From Hippophae tibetana (taxonomy: Eukaryota > Streptophyta > Magnoliopsida > Rosales > Elaeagnaceae): DNA of 64,000 nt. A program made the position numbers and the translations under genes. This document shows, one piece after another, positions 46,500 through 59,587 of this stretch (positions are counted from its first letter, which is position 1; each line of letters opens with the position of its first letter). Location of the stretch: assembly GCA_037013495.1 (NCBI GenBank), contig CM072806.1, positions 5,729,001 through 5,793,000 on the forward strand, read 5' to 3'. The notes beneath the pieces were generated by a model that was not told where the DNA came from, searched no databases, and worked only from the letters and a program-made list of their open reading frames with translations.

Positions 46500-48887
46500 G
46501 CAATTCTGAAATGAAAAGTTCATCCAAAGGATTCTACAATATAAGCGAAAGAAATGAAAAAAGATCTTAACCCTAAATAATACATTAATAAAGGGTGTAA
46601 AAGCCCTTCGTCTTAATTAAGTACTACCAAAAAAAAATCAAAAGATGAAAAAAAAACGGAAAATTTAACAGTGATGGAGCCTAGGGTTTTGTAAAGAAGA
46701 TATTATAGAATTGGGATTGAGCAGAGGGATAGAGAAGCGTTTGTGAATTGCGAGCGTGTGAGGGATAGTGTCAGCTCGTTAAAGACAGCAAGCAATCTTG
46801 AATCTTGAATAGAGGGGGAGAGAGACAATTTGTTTATTTATTTAATATATTTGATGTGATTTAACTTTATAAAATAATTTATAATAAATAAATCTTACTC
46901 TCATACGATAACCTTAACACGACATCTTTGGTTAATTACAATAGTATCTTTATCTTAGAATAAATATGTTGGTGTTTGTTTGTGGCAACTTGTTGGAGTG
47001 TATGTTAATTTTATAATCTGGGAATTCAATTATTTACATGTTAACTAAGAAGAGGAACTTCACAGTTACTTGGTGTTCCTTATAAAATTGGTTCTTTTCA
47101 TTTGTAAATATGCATATATTATTGGTGACTAATTACCATATGTTAAACCGTTAATATGAAAATAAATTGACATTATTAATTATATATCATTATATTAAAA
47201 ATGACTTTTAAAACAATTATTATTTTTAATATGAGGTACAAATAATTATTTTTACTTATAATGCACATTTTAATAACTAAGTCAAAAAATGAGGACTTAA
47301 TATCTCCATTTGATGTTAGATATTAATTGCATTATCTTATCATTACAATAACGAGTTTACGAAATGAATTAACTACGAATAATACTATATATTACAAATT
47401 AATATAATATTTTATGATGATAAAATATTATATTATAAAATATATTTTATCTTGTAATACTTATAATAAATATTTAATTAAATTTTTTCATTAAAAAACA
47501 TTTTTTATTAAATATTGCATGTTTTTTTTTTAAATTCAAATAAACATGATTAATTATTATTTTTATATATAATAAGTTACATTTATAAAAATTTCAATAG
47601 AAAACACATGACTCACAAATAATAATTAACATATATTTATCAAAATTATAAAATAATAGTATTTTAATTTAATAATTTAATAAAAAATTAAAAAAATGAT
47701 TAATTTATCAAAAATAAAATTATTTAATAAAAAATTTAAATAAGTTCAATTCTACTCCGTTAAAATAATTTTAAAATTATAATTAAAGTAAAATTTTGAT
47801 ACTAAATTTGTAAGAATTAATTCAAAATATGAATTAAGTTTAAATTTTATAATTTTTTTTATTAATTAATTTTTAACATTTTTATTTTAAAATCTCAAAT
47901 AGAACTTTCATATTATATTACGATTACATGTACCATTAGGCAATAAAATCATTAATAAATTCTATAAAATTTATATATCTTTAAATATTTTATCTTATTA
48001 TTTTATAGTTTTTTATATTATTTAAAAAAAACTATACACAAACTTACTTAAATATTTTAGGGTAAACTTTGGATTGTATTTAATTAAAAAACTATTGATA
48101 GATTTCATGATTAAGTGAATTATACAATTTAATCTTATAATTTTATAGATACATTCTATTAATCTTATAACTTAAAAATATTATAAATTAAATAAAATTT
48201 TAAAAAAATTAAATTTTGTTTAAAATAAAATAAAAATGATATATTTTATTAATAAAAAAATAAAAAAAACTAATAATCCTCTCCCCTTTTCTTTCTTCTT
48301 TATCTCTCTTCCTTCCCATTAATTCTCTTCATCTTATTCATTATTTTTTTCTCTTAATTTTATTTTTATTTTTTATTAATAAAAAAAATAAGAAATAGAA
48401 AAAAATGAGAAGGAGAAAAGTGAAATGAAGAGAACGAAAGAAAAAAAATAAAGAAAAAAAGTAAAGAGAAAGAGAGAGAGAGAAAAAAAAAGAAAAATTA
48501 TGAGTGATTTTTTTAATATTGTTTTATTAATTAACCATATTATTAGCAATATTCACACAAAAAATTATAAAATTAAAATAATCACACACCTACGAAATAT
48601 AACCTATCTTTATCCGAAAAATACAGATGATTCAACAATACCGACCTGAACCCGAATTTATCCTAAGCCCGCCCAAATTACATTCCTACTCAGCGATTAT
48701 ATTCAGATAATCGACTTCTCCATCTGTTAATCCAAATAAAAATGATTATTATTATTCACTAATTTATATTATTAAAATGAAGTAATATTAATATAATATA
48801 AATACATCGTTTATGATTGATTCAGTTATTTATGATTTTATTTTTATTTTTTTAATAAAATAATAATAATAAAAATTATGTCGAGAA

Positions 48888-48923
<36 letters not shown>

Positions 48924-48960
48924 AATATGATTTTATTTTATAAAAATATTTATTAAAAAA
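46500..48960. other. Divergent upstream region between the Pcf11-like gene and RPF2
   Basis: The first few hundred bases after 46425 are the leader and promoter of the minus-strand gene. The rest is AT-rich without a gene. It holds a pyrimidine-then-purine mirror block (48275-48500) and an (ATT)n microsatellite (about 48887-48921). Confidence 0.5.
48275..48500. repeat. Pyrimidine tract followed by purine tract (hairpin-forming)
   Basis: About 80 bp of nearly pure pyrimidine (CCTCTCCCCTTTTCTTTCTT onwards) is followed, after an AT-rich hinge, by about 110 bp of nearly pure purine. The purine part includes GAAATGAAGAGAACG and (GA)n. TTCTCTTCAT on the left pairs with ATGAAGAGAA on the right. It could fold as an imperfect hairpin or be an old foldback element. 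Confidence 0.6.
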
Positions 48961-48984
48961 TACCAAAATAAAAAGGAACCCATC

Positions 48985-49070
48985 CAAGCCCTAATACATC
49001 GATTCAGCTCTCATTATATCTCAGTTCCACAGCGAAGCCGCCGGTGAAGAATACTCCATTATTGCAGTTC
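48985..49070 (+). other. Putative non-coding leader exon of RPF2
   Basis: The sequence from about GCCCTAATACATCGATTCAG to CAGTTCG|GTAAGC at 49070/49071 looks like a short untranslated first exon with a good donor. The next acceptor, TTGCAG at 49491-49496, lies five bases before the start codon. A leader intron of 426 bp is therefore likely. The AGCCCTAA near 48988 resembles the telo-box found in ribosome-biogenesis promoters. The transcription start is not determined. Confidence 0.5.
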
Positions 49071-49501
49071 GGTAAGCTCCACTCCGGTCATTCCCTTAGC
49101 CCAATAGTCTCCACAATTTATCTCTCATTATCTTTCCGTTCACCGTTTTCTATCAATACATCTCTCATTATCATGCCGCTCACCGTTCTCCATCAGTACA
49201 TCTCCTTATTTATGCTTAGAATTGGGGCAAAGTTGTACGATATATGCTAGTTTAGTGATCTGATATTATGATTTATGTACCTTAGAATCATTCAAACTGT
49301 TATTACGAGATTTTTAATATATTTCAAGTGTTTTTTATTTGTTGAATGCTTAAAATAATATTTCGTATATTTTTGAAAACTTGATGTTTCTCACCTTAAT
49401 TTCCCTCTCACTTTTCATTTTCTTAGAACAAGTTAATTGAATGCTCAAAATAATGCTTCGTGAAAACCTCGTGAATGTTTATATTCGCTGTTGCAGCTAA
49501 C

Positions 49502-51700
49502 ATGCTGAAAGTGAAGACTCCGAAGAAAGGGAAGGCCAGGAGAGCACTTGAGAAACGTGCTCCTAAACTCGTGAGTTTCTTTATTCATAATTATTTGCTG
49601 CTTTTGTTTGTTTCGTGGATGAATAATCAGTTGAAGAATGCACCGACAGTTGATTAGCTGCCTTATGTTTGGAGGTTTGAAGTAATTTAAATGTATGCAA
49701 GACTTGATGAAATAATCCACCTGAGATGATAAACTATACCTTTGTTTTTATTTTTTGGGTGGATTTTCTTTTTGTGTACTTGAAGGTTGAGACTGGGAAG
49801 AAAACACTGGTACTTCATGGAACAAAGACTTCTGGACTGTTGAATACGATACTAAAGGAAATTTACCACTTAAAGAGGGATAGTGCCATGAAATTCAGCC
49901 GCAAGAATGAAAATATTAGGCCTTTTGAGAGTGGTGGTGAAACAGCCTTGGAGTTCTTTTCTCTTAAAACGGATTGCAGCATTTTTGTGGTAAGTCAATA
50001 TTATATTTCCTGTGCTACTGTTACTCTTTGTTTGTTTCAATTTCAAATTGTCTGGTACTTCTAATAGTTAGCTCTTAAAAGGCTTCAATTAGGTTTGGTG
50101 CTTAACTATGAGTGATGAATGCATGTTGATAATGCTGAATGTTATATTTTGAGCCTGCCGTGTATCAGTAGCTGCTTTCTCCTTTTATTAAGTCTGCTTA
50201 GGTTTCTTGGCATAACACATTTGATGGAGTTATTCTTAGAAACTTCTTGTCAGATGCAATTCTCTAGAGGAAACACCCTTTGTTATTTTTCCAGGCAAGA
50301 GGACCTTGATTTCTCGTCATGGTTGAACTGGTGACTTTACTGTTAATTTTTTTGCTTCTGGTGGTTTTGTTACTTATCTTTACTTCTATTATGCAGTATG
50401 GTTCTGACTCAAAGAAGCGTCCTGAGAATCTTGTTATTGGGAGAACTTATGATCACCATATCTATGATCTTGTTGAGGTTGGTGTTGAAAACTTTGCATC
50501 TATGGAAAAGTTTAAATATGATAAGAAACTAGCCCCAAAGATTGGGTCAAAACCATTCCTTGTTTTTACTGGAGAGGGATTTGAGACTGTAGAAGAGCTA
50601 AAACATTTGAAGGAAATCCTAATAGACTTATTGCGGGGAGAGGTATCCCTTTATGCCCTTTCAGTTTTTCTCCTTAATTTAAAGGAGATGCTTATAGAAA
50701 CAAAAATCTGTTGTGTGCAGGTTGTGGAGAATTTAAATCTTGTCGGGATAGATCGTGCATATGTATGCACAGCCATATCTTCCAATAGAGTGTACCTTAC
50801 ACACTGTGCACTGCGGCTGAAGAAATCTGGCACTTTGGTTCCAAGGATGGAGCTTGTAGAAGTTGGCCCCTCCATGGATTTAGTGGTTCGGCGGCATCGT
50901 GTTCCTAATGAAGGACTTAGAAAACAAGCTATGAAAACAGCAAAAGATCATCCTAAGAAGAAGGTCCAATTACTTACTTCTCCTTTCGATCTCTTCTGTT
51001 TTCTTGCCTGCTGACACATCTGTTACACAATGCTGTTAATTTTTTCAGGAGAAGAATGTTAGTCAGGATGCTGTGCAAGGGAAGATTGGTAAAGTATATA
51101 TTCCAGATCAGAAGGTAAGAGAATTGAAGATAAGCGTTTCTGCACTAGCTAATCTTACAGTTTCTTACGTTTATTCCACTGTGGCCCTTGGGTGAAATTT
51201 TCCAGCCTTGTTTTTATGTGCTTTATTGGCGAAGTAGCAACATAGTTGCTGAAATGACACATCCATAAAAGTAGTAGCTGCGAATGCTCTTGAATGTTTG
51301 TATTTCCATTATATCAGCATTCAAAAGTAAATTATACAATTCATAAATACTCGTGGATACTACATGATTTAATATCGAAGTCTATATCTTCATACTAAAT
51401 TTTTTTAATATACATGTGCCCCACTGGGGGACAAATAGAATTATTCTTTTAGTATGATGAATAGGAATGACTTTTGGTATAATGGGTAGGAATGACCACC
51501 GTCCACTACTCACAATATTCAAGCATCAATTTTCATGTTAGTTATTTATTGATGTACTTATTTTCATTATGGTCCTTTGCTAGGTTGGAGAGACAGCTTT
51601 ACCCTATAATGCAAAGGGAGTTAAGAGGGAGCGTCGTGAAGCTAAAATGACAAGTGGTGGCAAGGAGAAACCATCAAAACGGCAGAAGGAAAATTCGTAG
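49502..51700 (+). CDS. RPF2: Ribosome production factor 2 homolog (Brix domain)
   Basis: RPF2 works in the nucleolus with RRS1 to bring 5S rRNA and uL18/uL5 into pre-60S ribosomes. Exons: 49502-49570, 49786-49989, 50397-50642, 50721-50963, 51049-51114 and 51584-51700, all phase 0, giving 314 residues; a non-coding exon precedes them. The basic N-terminus (MLKVKTPKKGKARRALEKRA) leads into a Brix domain at about residues 28-220, with TLVLHGTKTS, FSRKNENIRPFE, KKRPENLVIGRTYDH and LVFTGEGFE. After the domain come RRHRVPNEGLRKQAMK and a Lys-rich tail (KRERREAKMTSGGKEKPSKR). The length and motif order match plant RPF2 proteins. The fourth listed coding intron uses the donor GTCCAA, weak but GT-AG. 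No break is seen. Confidence 0.94.
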
Positions 51701-51865
51701 TTATTCTATACTTGATTCTGCATTTGGATCACAGTCCAAGCACAATCTTGCTTTATAACTTTCCTCCACTTGGGCTCCCTTTCTGGATCAAAATGAAATG
51801 GTAGAACAGTACGAGATTATTTCTACGCTCATCTCGTTAAATGCTTCAAAAGGCAATATGCATGT

Positions 51866-52265
51866 TGTTCGATAATGTTACGTTTCAGTTGATTGTTTTG
51901 TATTTGTCAAAATATGGACATGTTAACCAGTTCAGATTTTGAGATCGCTGGCTGGCAATTACTTGAATATTTTAAAGGACAATAAGCATGCTTTTTTAAC
52001 ATTGTGCATGCCCATTAGGTAGAATGAATGCTTAAAATTATAATTATCTGCTGCAACAATGAAAATGTTCGATAATGTTACGTTTCAGTTGATTGTTTTG
52101 TATTTGTCAAAATATGGACATGTTAACCAGTTCAGATTTTGAGATCGCTGGCTGGCAATTACTTGAATATTTTAAAGGACAATAAGCATGCTTTTTTAAC
52201 ATTGTGCATGCCCATTAGGTAGAATGAATGCTTAAAATTATAATTATCTGCTGCAACAATGAAAA
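51866..52265 (+). repeat. Exact 200-bp tandem duplication
   Basis: The 200-bp unit 51866-52065, starting TGTTCGATAATGTTACG, is followed at once by 52066-52265. By line-by-line comparison at an offset of 200 I see no difference. It begins 165 bp after the RPF2 stop codon and may include the transcript's 3' end. Confidence 0.93.
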
Positions 52266-52269
52266 CTGC

Positions 52270-54310
52270 AGTGGGAGCATTTTGGATGTGGTTTGGTCTG
52301 GTGGTAAGAATTAAGAATTACTCTTCGAATCACAACAAATATTACTTAATCAATCTTAAAAAAATATAGCAAAATATCTTAATAATATTTAATAAAATTC
52401 AATTACATGGTATTGAATATCGAATGGATTTAATTGGTCAATTTAAAGGGTATTTAATTGATTATAATTAAATTTTAATAGTATTTTAAATAAAATGTGT
52501 TATTTAATAGTCAAAAAATTTATAATTGTCGTAATTAAAAAAGTATATCAAATTCATGTTACTACAACATAAAAAAACTTAACCAGTAAAATATTGTTTA
52601 AATTAAAATTTAATCAATTTTATAAAATTTATGAGTATTATTTTACGTAATTTTTATTTTTTACAAGTCCGAGTTGCAAGTTCGGTTTGTTCCCTGTTTT
52701 AATATATAAGTAAATTGTATAACTGCTTTCTGCAACATTCACCCAAATATTTTCTCCCAAATCTTGATTAATTTCCTCCTTTCTACGTTGATTAGGCAGC
52801 AATAATTTTAATTTATTTAATCGATCAATTGAAATATAGAGGTCACTACGTTGTAGGTAATTTTTGAAGTTATCAAAGTTGATCGCAATAGCAAATAACC
52901 ACCTTCTTTTTCTTAAAAAAAGAAAGAAAGCATAACAGCGTCAACATAACCTCCTTGCAACAAAATAAGCATACTATATTGATAATTAAACAACTTAGTA
53001 GAACATATTAATTTACAAACTATGATAGTTCTATTTGTATCAATATCTTAGATATATAACTGTTTAAGATATCATCTTTGTCACCTTAAGTGAAAATTGT
53101 TAATAATAAATGAAAATTGTTAATAATACACAGCATATAGCTAACTTAATAGAACCAATATACTTGTATATTAAATTATAAATCAAACATAATAGTAGAT
53201 ATAGACTAAATTACACCTAAATCTTAATCAAAATTACTATTAAGAAAAATAAAAAGCAGGTATCCTATTATTCCAGCTAACAGAACAAACACTACCTCTA
53301 AACAAAGAAAAAACTGAACAAATACTACCAATTAACAATAAGGCTGGCTTGATTACATAATCGGTACATAAACTTTTGTAGGATTTTATATTTTAATTCT
53401 TTAATTTATTTTTTAATATTATATCCACTATTTAAAAAAAAATTACGGACCAAGTGTCTATTTGCAAAGTCCACGAACAAGGGTACTAATTTTTGCAACA
53501 TTGAATAACCCAAAATTCCAGCTAAAGATTTATTTGATGGTGATAGGTTTATGTTTTCAACTCCCCTAATTTTTCCATTTATAGAAAATTATAAAATCTA
53601 ATAGAAATTGTTAACCATTCCCAAACAACTTAAACTATTAAAAAAATAACTAATATTACTTTTATACATTTATTACTCTCCTCCAAATATTAATTTTTAT
53701 GCCCCATTTAAATCAAACACTTACAATTCAATATTTGATATTAGTAAACTTTAAACACAAATTCTTACTATGTTAAAAGTTATTAGTCATCAAATCTCTA
53801 AAAAAATTAACCTATTGAAGAGAATAACCAACATTGCTTTTATATATTTATCAAAAATTAATGTAGTCTAAAAATCCAGAACAAATATAGCTTTAAATTA
53901 GTACTCTTACCGGAAAAGTAGCAATCTATTTTAAGCAAGTCCCAACTGAGTCGAAATGAACTTCGCCAAGGTTTACAGACTGCAGCTTTGATGACTAAAA
54001 CTTATCCATGTGCAAGAAACCTGTGGCACATGCAAAAGAAAATATCACGCGTCATGATAAGACAAAACACACACATGATCTATCTCATTTTGGAACAATG
54101 AAGAACAAGAACATAACATTAAGAAAAAATGGAACTAGAAATTGGTAGTTAATCAAACTATTCATTAATGAACTCTTCAATCAATAGACCCCCTAGAATA
54201 ACTAAGATTCATAGGGGCATTAAATGGACAAGCAAATGTTCAAGGACCAGCTTTTTTAAGAGTATCATCTTTCAGCCGGCCAACTTGACCCTAGACCACC
54301 TATGAATGCC
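52270..54310. other. AT-rich intergenic region between RPF2 and HSFA3
   Basis: No credible gene frame. A small tandem pair of AAGTGAAAATTGTTAATAATA-like units lies near 53090-53127. The last 200-300 bp before 54317 are probably the 3' untranslated region of the heat-shock factor gene. Confidence 0.5.
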
Positions 54311-54316
54311 CAAACC

Positions 54317-56721
54317 TCATTCTATAGAACCTAAATCCCAAACATCCGAGAAACTACAGGTAACTCCCAACTCTGGCACCTCAGAGGTGACTGGATCACC
54401 CCCCAAGTCATTTCCAGAACTAGTGCCCACAACACCAGCATCAAAGCCTATGCTGCATATATCTTCTTGTTTAACAATGCTATCAATTCTTGGGGATGAG
54501 ATTTCTAGGTAACTCTTTTCCTTCACCAAATCCTCAGGGAATGAGGCAAAATAATCAGGGTTAATGGCTTCTTGTGGGATCAGAACACCCTTTCCTTTCC
54601 AAAGTGATTCCTCCATTTGTATGTTTGATGCTCTTCCTTCCTCTTCCTCCAATCTTCCGATAAATCCTCGAGTTGTAGCAAATTCATCTGACACTAAGAG
54701 TTCATCTGGTTCAACATTCTTGAATTGAAATGGCATATTTTCCAGACCTAAACTTGAGTTCTCTACCATACCTTGTGAATGATAATCAAAATGTGGCCAA
54801 GTGGACACTGGATTCAAACCTGTGCTTGCGGAAGCTATTGTAACCTCACTCCAGTCTGGACAATATTTCACCAGCTTCCCTTCAACAGAAGATTCTAGTT
54901 TACCTATGTCATGTTCTTGCTGCTTGACAAATTTTCTCCGCATCCTTGGAGAGCCTATATCTCGCTGTTCTGACTTCTGCTTAAGTCTAGCCAAGAATGA
55001 TGGGTTCTGAAGCAACATTGACATGAAAGAAACCATCTGCTTCTGTCTTTGCTCGGCGGAATGGAGCCTCTTGTTCACAACTTCAACATGTTGAACTGTT
55101 CCTCGGTGCTGTTGCTGCAATAGAACAACCTCCTGCATCATCATTCTCTTCTCATTCCTCAGCCTCTTTATCTCACTTTCCAGTCCAGACTTTCCTGTTT
55201 CATTAGAAGGTTCAACATAGTTTGCAATCTGCTGAGATTGAGATGATTTGCGCCTTTGGATGTTCTTCAATAAATGTCTCATGCCTCGCTGGAAAGCTTC
55301 ATTTGCAAACTCCCACTTATCAGTATCAATTTTCCGGAATCCCTGAATGCAATACCCGAGATTATTCAACTATGGATTTGAAAGGGACAGATAAAAGGAA
55401 ATAAGGAGAAAATCATAATGATTCACATAATAAAAGATTATTTCAGACATGAATTTTTGAATAACATAATTTAGTGAGGTAGAGTGCATCACATAATCTG
55501 CAAGCCACTCACTCAAGGACTTCAAACAATATGTAGCTATAAATAACACAATCTACCTGTTAGAGTATACATTCCCTTCCAGTACACAGAGGGGATGGTT
55601 TTCTTTTCTTGGCAGCATAAAGAACGAAATATGCGGCCTCGCAGCCCTACGTACGAACTGATGACTAAAATAATCCTAAAGGTTACAATAGGATTGATGT
55701 CTCAAATATACGAAAGGGGGAAAGAACATAAAATGTAACTAAAGAAACAACAATAGGACATTTGAAGAACACCACATTTCATCATATACCTATAAAATTC
55801 ATAAAACTAATAAATAAGAAGAGGATTTTCAAGCACATTGGAGCTAAAAACCATCAAATATATCATTTTAATTCAATACAAAATAGTTTCCAATTTTATA
55901 GTTACTGTACACCATCAATTCCCCCAAATATCAGTTCCATACATAACGAGTTTTACACAAGATCAGCTCATTGTTACATCTAAAATAATCAACCTACATA
56001 ACCAATTACAAAACGATCAACAAAGTAAATCAAAGATGAAGCCTTTACATAAAAAAAAACAAAAAAAGAGATTTTACATACAGATCACAGCAGCCATTAC
56101 AGGCCCTGCTACCAAAATACCCACATAAGTATTAAGCTGCCGAACAAAACTGGAAAAATTGTTGTGCTTGAAACACCTCGGTAAGATAAGCCTTGAGAAC
56201 TCCACATGGTCCCAAACCACAAAACTCTCGCCAGTTGAACTCCAAGATATTATCGGGTCGATCGTAGGGTCATCTACAAGATCAAAAGTCTTGGATAAAA
56301 ATGGCGGAATCAGATTACCTTGTAAACATTCTAGAGGACGAGGTACTTCCACAAACTCCGTCTCACTAGCTGTAACTGAAGCTCGAGCCTCTGGCCTCGT
56401 AGACGATGCCACTTTCTGAGCTTTATCATCAAGTGGGTTTTCAACGTCAAGCCCAAAGGCTTCAATTTCCATTAGAGAAAAATCAAAGGAAGACGAAGAA
56501 GATCCAGAATACCCAATATTCTCCATAGAGAAACCAACAGATGTGTCCACAAACGAAGACTCAGCAGAATATGGTTGAAAACCCATCAACTGTTCCGCCA
56601 TTGTAGACATTTCGGGAGAGAAACCAATAGTTTCAGACTCCATTTCTGCCGAAGAAGACCCACCTTTTGCTTCAACACCAGTAGATTTAGTCTTCGAATG
56701 CTCTTCGTCTTTCGGATTCAT
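54317..56721 (-). CDS. HSFA3: Class A heat-shock transcription factor, most like HSFA3
   Basis: This is a nuclear activator that binds nGAAn repeats (heat-shock elements); HSFA3 in model plants is induced by DREB2-type factors in heat and drought. Exons 56125-56721 and 54317-55342 give 540 residues. The intron falls inside the DNA-binding domain at QLNTY|GFRKI, the position conserved in plant HSF genes. The domain spans about residues 138-230 ([29 protein letters not shown]). The HR-A/B coiled coil is at about 252-318 with the class A-type long spacing, and a basic nuclear signal RMRRK lies at 333-337. The tail is acidic with spaced Trp residues (WPHF, SLWKGKG, SDVWDLG), as in HSFA3, without a typical nuclear-export end. 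The 137-residue acidic, Ser-rich region before the DNA-binding domain is unusually long. The A3 assignment rests on these traits, not on a tree. Confidence 0.88.
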
Positions 56722-56811
56722 TAATTCAATATCTCAACATTCGAACTGAGAAGGCGTGGTCGGTAGTAAGAAAGCGAAGTTAGGAATTCGATGTCTCTGA
56801 TAATGGAGTAT

Positions 56812-56860
56812 ATATAAAGGTTAGAATTACGCCGACATAGTGTTCGATAAATTTCTTGAA
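56812..56860 (-). promoter_or_regulatory. Putative TATA box and heat-shock-element-like site of HSFA3
   Basis: On the minus strand TTTATATATAC (about 56812-56822) is a TATA box about 95 bp before the start codon. Just upstream, TTC TT GAA at 56853-56860 is one perfect tail-to-tail pair of heat-shock-element units. A third unit in register is not clear, so autoregulation is only a possibility. Confidence 0.35.
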
Positions 56861-56999
56861 TCAAAGGCGGTGGAAATTTGCCACTGTAACAGTAACAACG
56901 TTCATAGTGCCAAGCCATGAAAATGCTTGAAGGTGGGAGTTACCAGAAAAATCTAGAGAGAGATAGAAACGCCGATAGACCTAGAGAGAATGAATGGAC

Positions 57000-59580
57000 G
57001 ATGTTTCGCAGTAGTTACGTTCGTTGAAAAGTTAACTTGGTTGTGGTTCAAAGAGACAATGGGTCCCACAGCTACCTGAGATATTTTTGCTACCGGAGCT
57101 TCGTCTGAAGATGAGACTTTAGACCTTGTGATTTTTAAATCTGAAGGTGTTGATTTGGTGGGGAAATCTAATAATAATACTTGGTGATTAAGCTAAAACT
57201 CTAACCAATCAGATTTTTTCTTCATCAAGTAGCCAATCAGAACCTAAAGACCACGTTTAAAGATCAACCAGTAATTTTTCTAGAAATACGAAAAGTAGAG
57301 GGAGAAAGTTAGAAAGAGAAAGTGAGAGAGAAGGTTAAAGAAAATAAAATTTACAGAGAAAAAGCTTGATATGTTCAAGGGCCAATGTTTTCTAGGAAGA
57401 ACTTAACTAATATTAATCATTAAAAAAATTTATTCTTTATATTTTTTTATTAATCTGTTTTTAATTTATTGGTATATTTTTAATATAAAAACTCATTTTT
57501 TAAGTCTGGTGATTTTGAATTTTATGAATGGAGATGATTAAGATGATGCTAATGATTGATTGATATTATTTTACATATATATTATATGTTAATTTTTATA
57601 TATTTACATTAATTTTTTTTTATGTAATTGCTTTATGTTATATAGGTGTTAGGAAATAAAAGGAATAAAAAGAGATAAAAATATATATTTATAGATAAAA
57701 TTAAGTGTATCGGGCATAGAGATATGTGCATCGCATCACACTACTCTTGGTTTTCATCGGAAATTATGGAACAACAATGGGCGTCGGGGCATGAAATATG
57801 TACGTCATGGCATTGCCTCTCGGGTGAGATCATAAGACACAAGTTATATTATGGATCTTGAAATGAAATAATATGCATTGCGACCAACATAAGTATACAG
57901 CTCTTTCAAAGTTTTAATCCTGGTTGAATTGTTTTTAAACCTATCAATACATATATATATATATATATATTATTCGTGTTTGCACTTTTTAGTGTACATG
58001 GTTTTCCTTATCTAAGCATCTCAAATTTTGTTTATTTCCTATACCGAAAATATTTAAGAAAGTGAAATACTCTCTTGATCAACTTAATTATCAAAAAGAG
58101 TAGAAATAGTTATGAAATAATTAGACAATTAAATTAAAAATAATTTTTTTAAAAAATCTATAAACAAGGATTAAAAATTGAAGATTATTTTTATTATAAA
58201 TTTATGGTATACAATTTCTAACCTTTATTTCTTAGTTTTTATTATTATAATGATGATTTTTGTAGAGTATATACGTAGCTAAACTTTTAACGTCATTATG
58301 GATAATTTTAAGTCTTATAATATGAATTAATTAATTTAATGTTATAATAAATTTTAATTTTAATTTTTTATTTTTGATGTGTTCAATTAAATGTTTAAAT
58401 GCAAAAACTATACATGTTGTAGGTTAGGTAGCCAACTAGTTTATTACAAGAGTTTTTTTTATATCTAGGCTAAGATGTTAGTATGTAATCGTTAATACTT
58501 TTATTTATTGTGTCACCTTGTGGTCACGCTTGACAAATAAGTTTGATACATTCATTAAAAGTTAAACTATTGTTATCAATTGTTTAGATACTAATACAAA
58601 TAATGAATTAAATTTGGTAAAGATTCTTCTTTGTTGTTCACGATTTAAGTTGATTTATGATGGTATTCTAAATTAATTATAAAGTAAGAAAATGTGAGAA
58701 GTCTTAAGTGTACTTAAACTTCTAAAGTTAAAGTTAAGAATTCAAAAATAATTTTAGATTCCGATAGTAATTTAGCACTTAAGAAACTAAATATTCATTT
58801 ATGATATAATTAGTTAAATTGTGGGCTAATGGTGAAGATAGTCTTATGATTATATAACTCTCGCATTCATATTCAATATTGATGCCATTTTTTTATCAAC
58901 ATCAAATGATTTGATGCACCTCTTGCTTCCTTGTACCTGAGAACAAAGGATACACGGTTACAACCTTAGAGCACCACGGGGTGTGGTGGTCTTTGGTATT
59001 CTGATGCTTAAGTAAGTCTGTGTCATGAGAAGAAAGAAGAGACTAGTATTTCTCTTTGTGATGTAGAGAGATATAGGTAGATATTTAGAGAAAGAGTTTA
59101 GATCTTAGTGTCTATAATTGAGAGAAGAATTAGTATTTGTAGTAGAAATGATTGTCTTTAATGGTGAATAATAATGAATATTTATAGGAAAAAATATACA
59201 TGTTGACAACTCTTACCCGTAATGATAAACTTATCTTTAAATGTCAAAATTTTATCTTCGTAATTATCTCATTATTGGATAATTAACGATTTAAATGTCG
59301 ATTGTATATCATGTTAGATATTTAACTAATACTGAGGTTTATTGACTAACTCAATAATGACTGGGCTAGATTCCAAGTTATTTTCTAATTAGGACCTCTC
59401 ATATTATGTCACATGGTATGAACTATTTTATACCCATGGACTTAAAAGATGAACAAATAAGTGGGGAAAACAAGTGATATGAATTTTGACAAATAAAGCT
59501 AAAGATGATTATAATACCAATAGATAAAGAGTTAAGGGATTTTAGTTTTCAATCTACTCATAATATTGTAATTCTTTAAT
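57000..59580. other. Intergenic region upstream of HSFA3, no gene seen
   Basis: The first 300 bp are probably promoter of the heat-shock factor gene. The rest is AT-rich with a (TA)n tract at about 57951-57970 and no conserved coding frame. A patch at 58900-59200, less AT-rich, has GAGAGA-rich sequence but no recognised domain. Confidence 0.5.
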
Positions 59581-59587
59581 GATTAAA

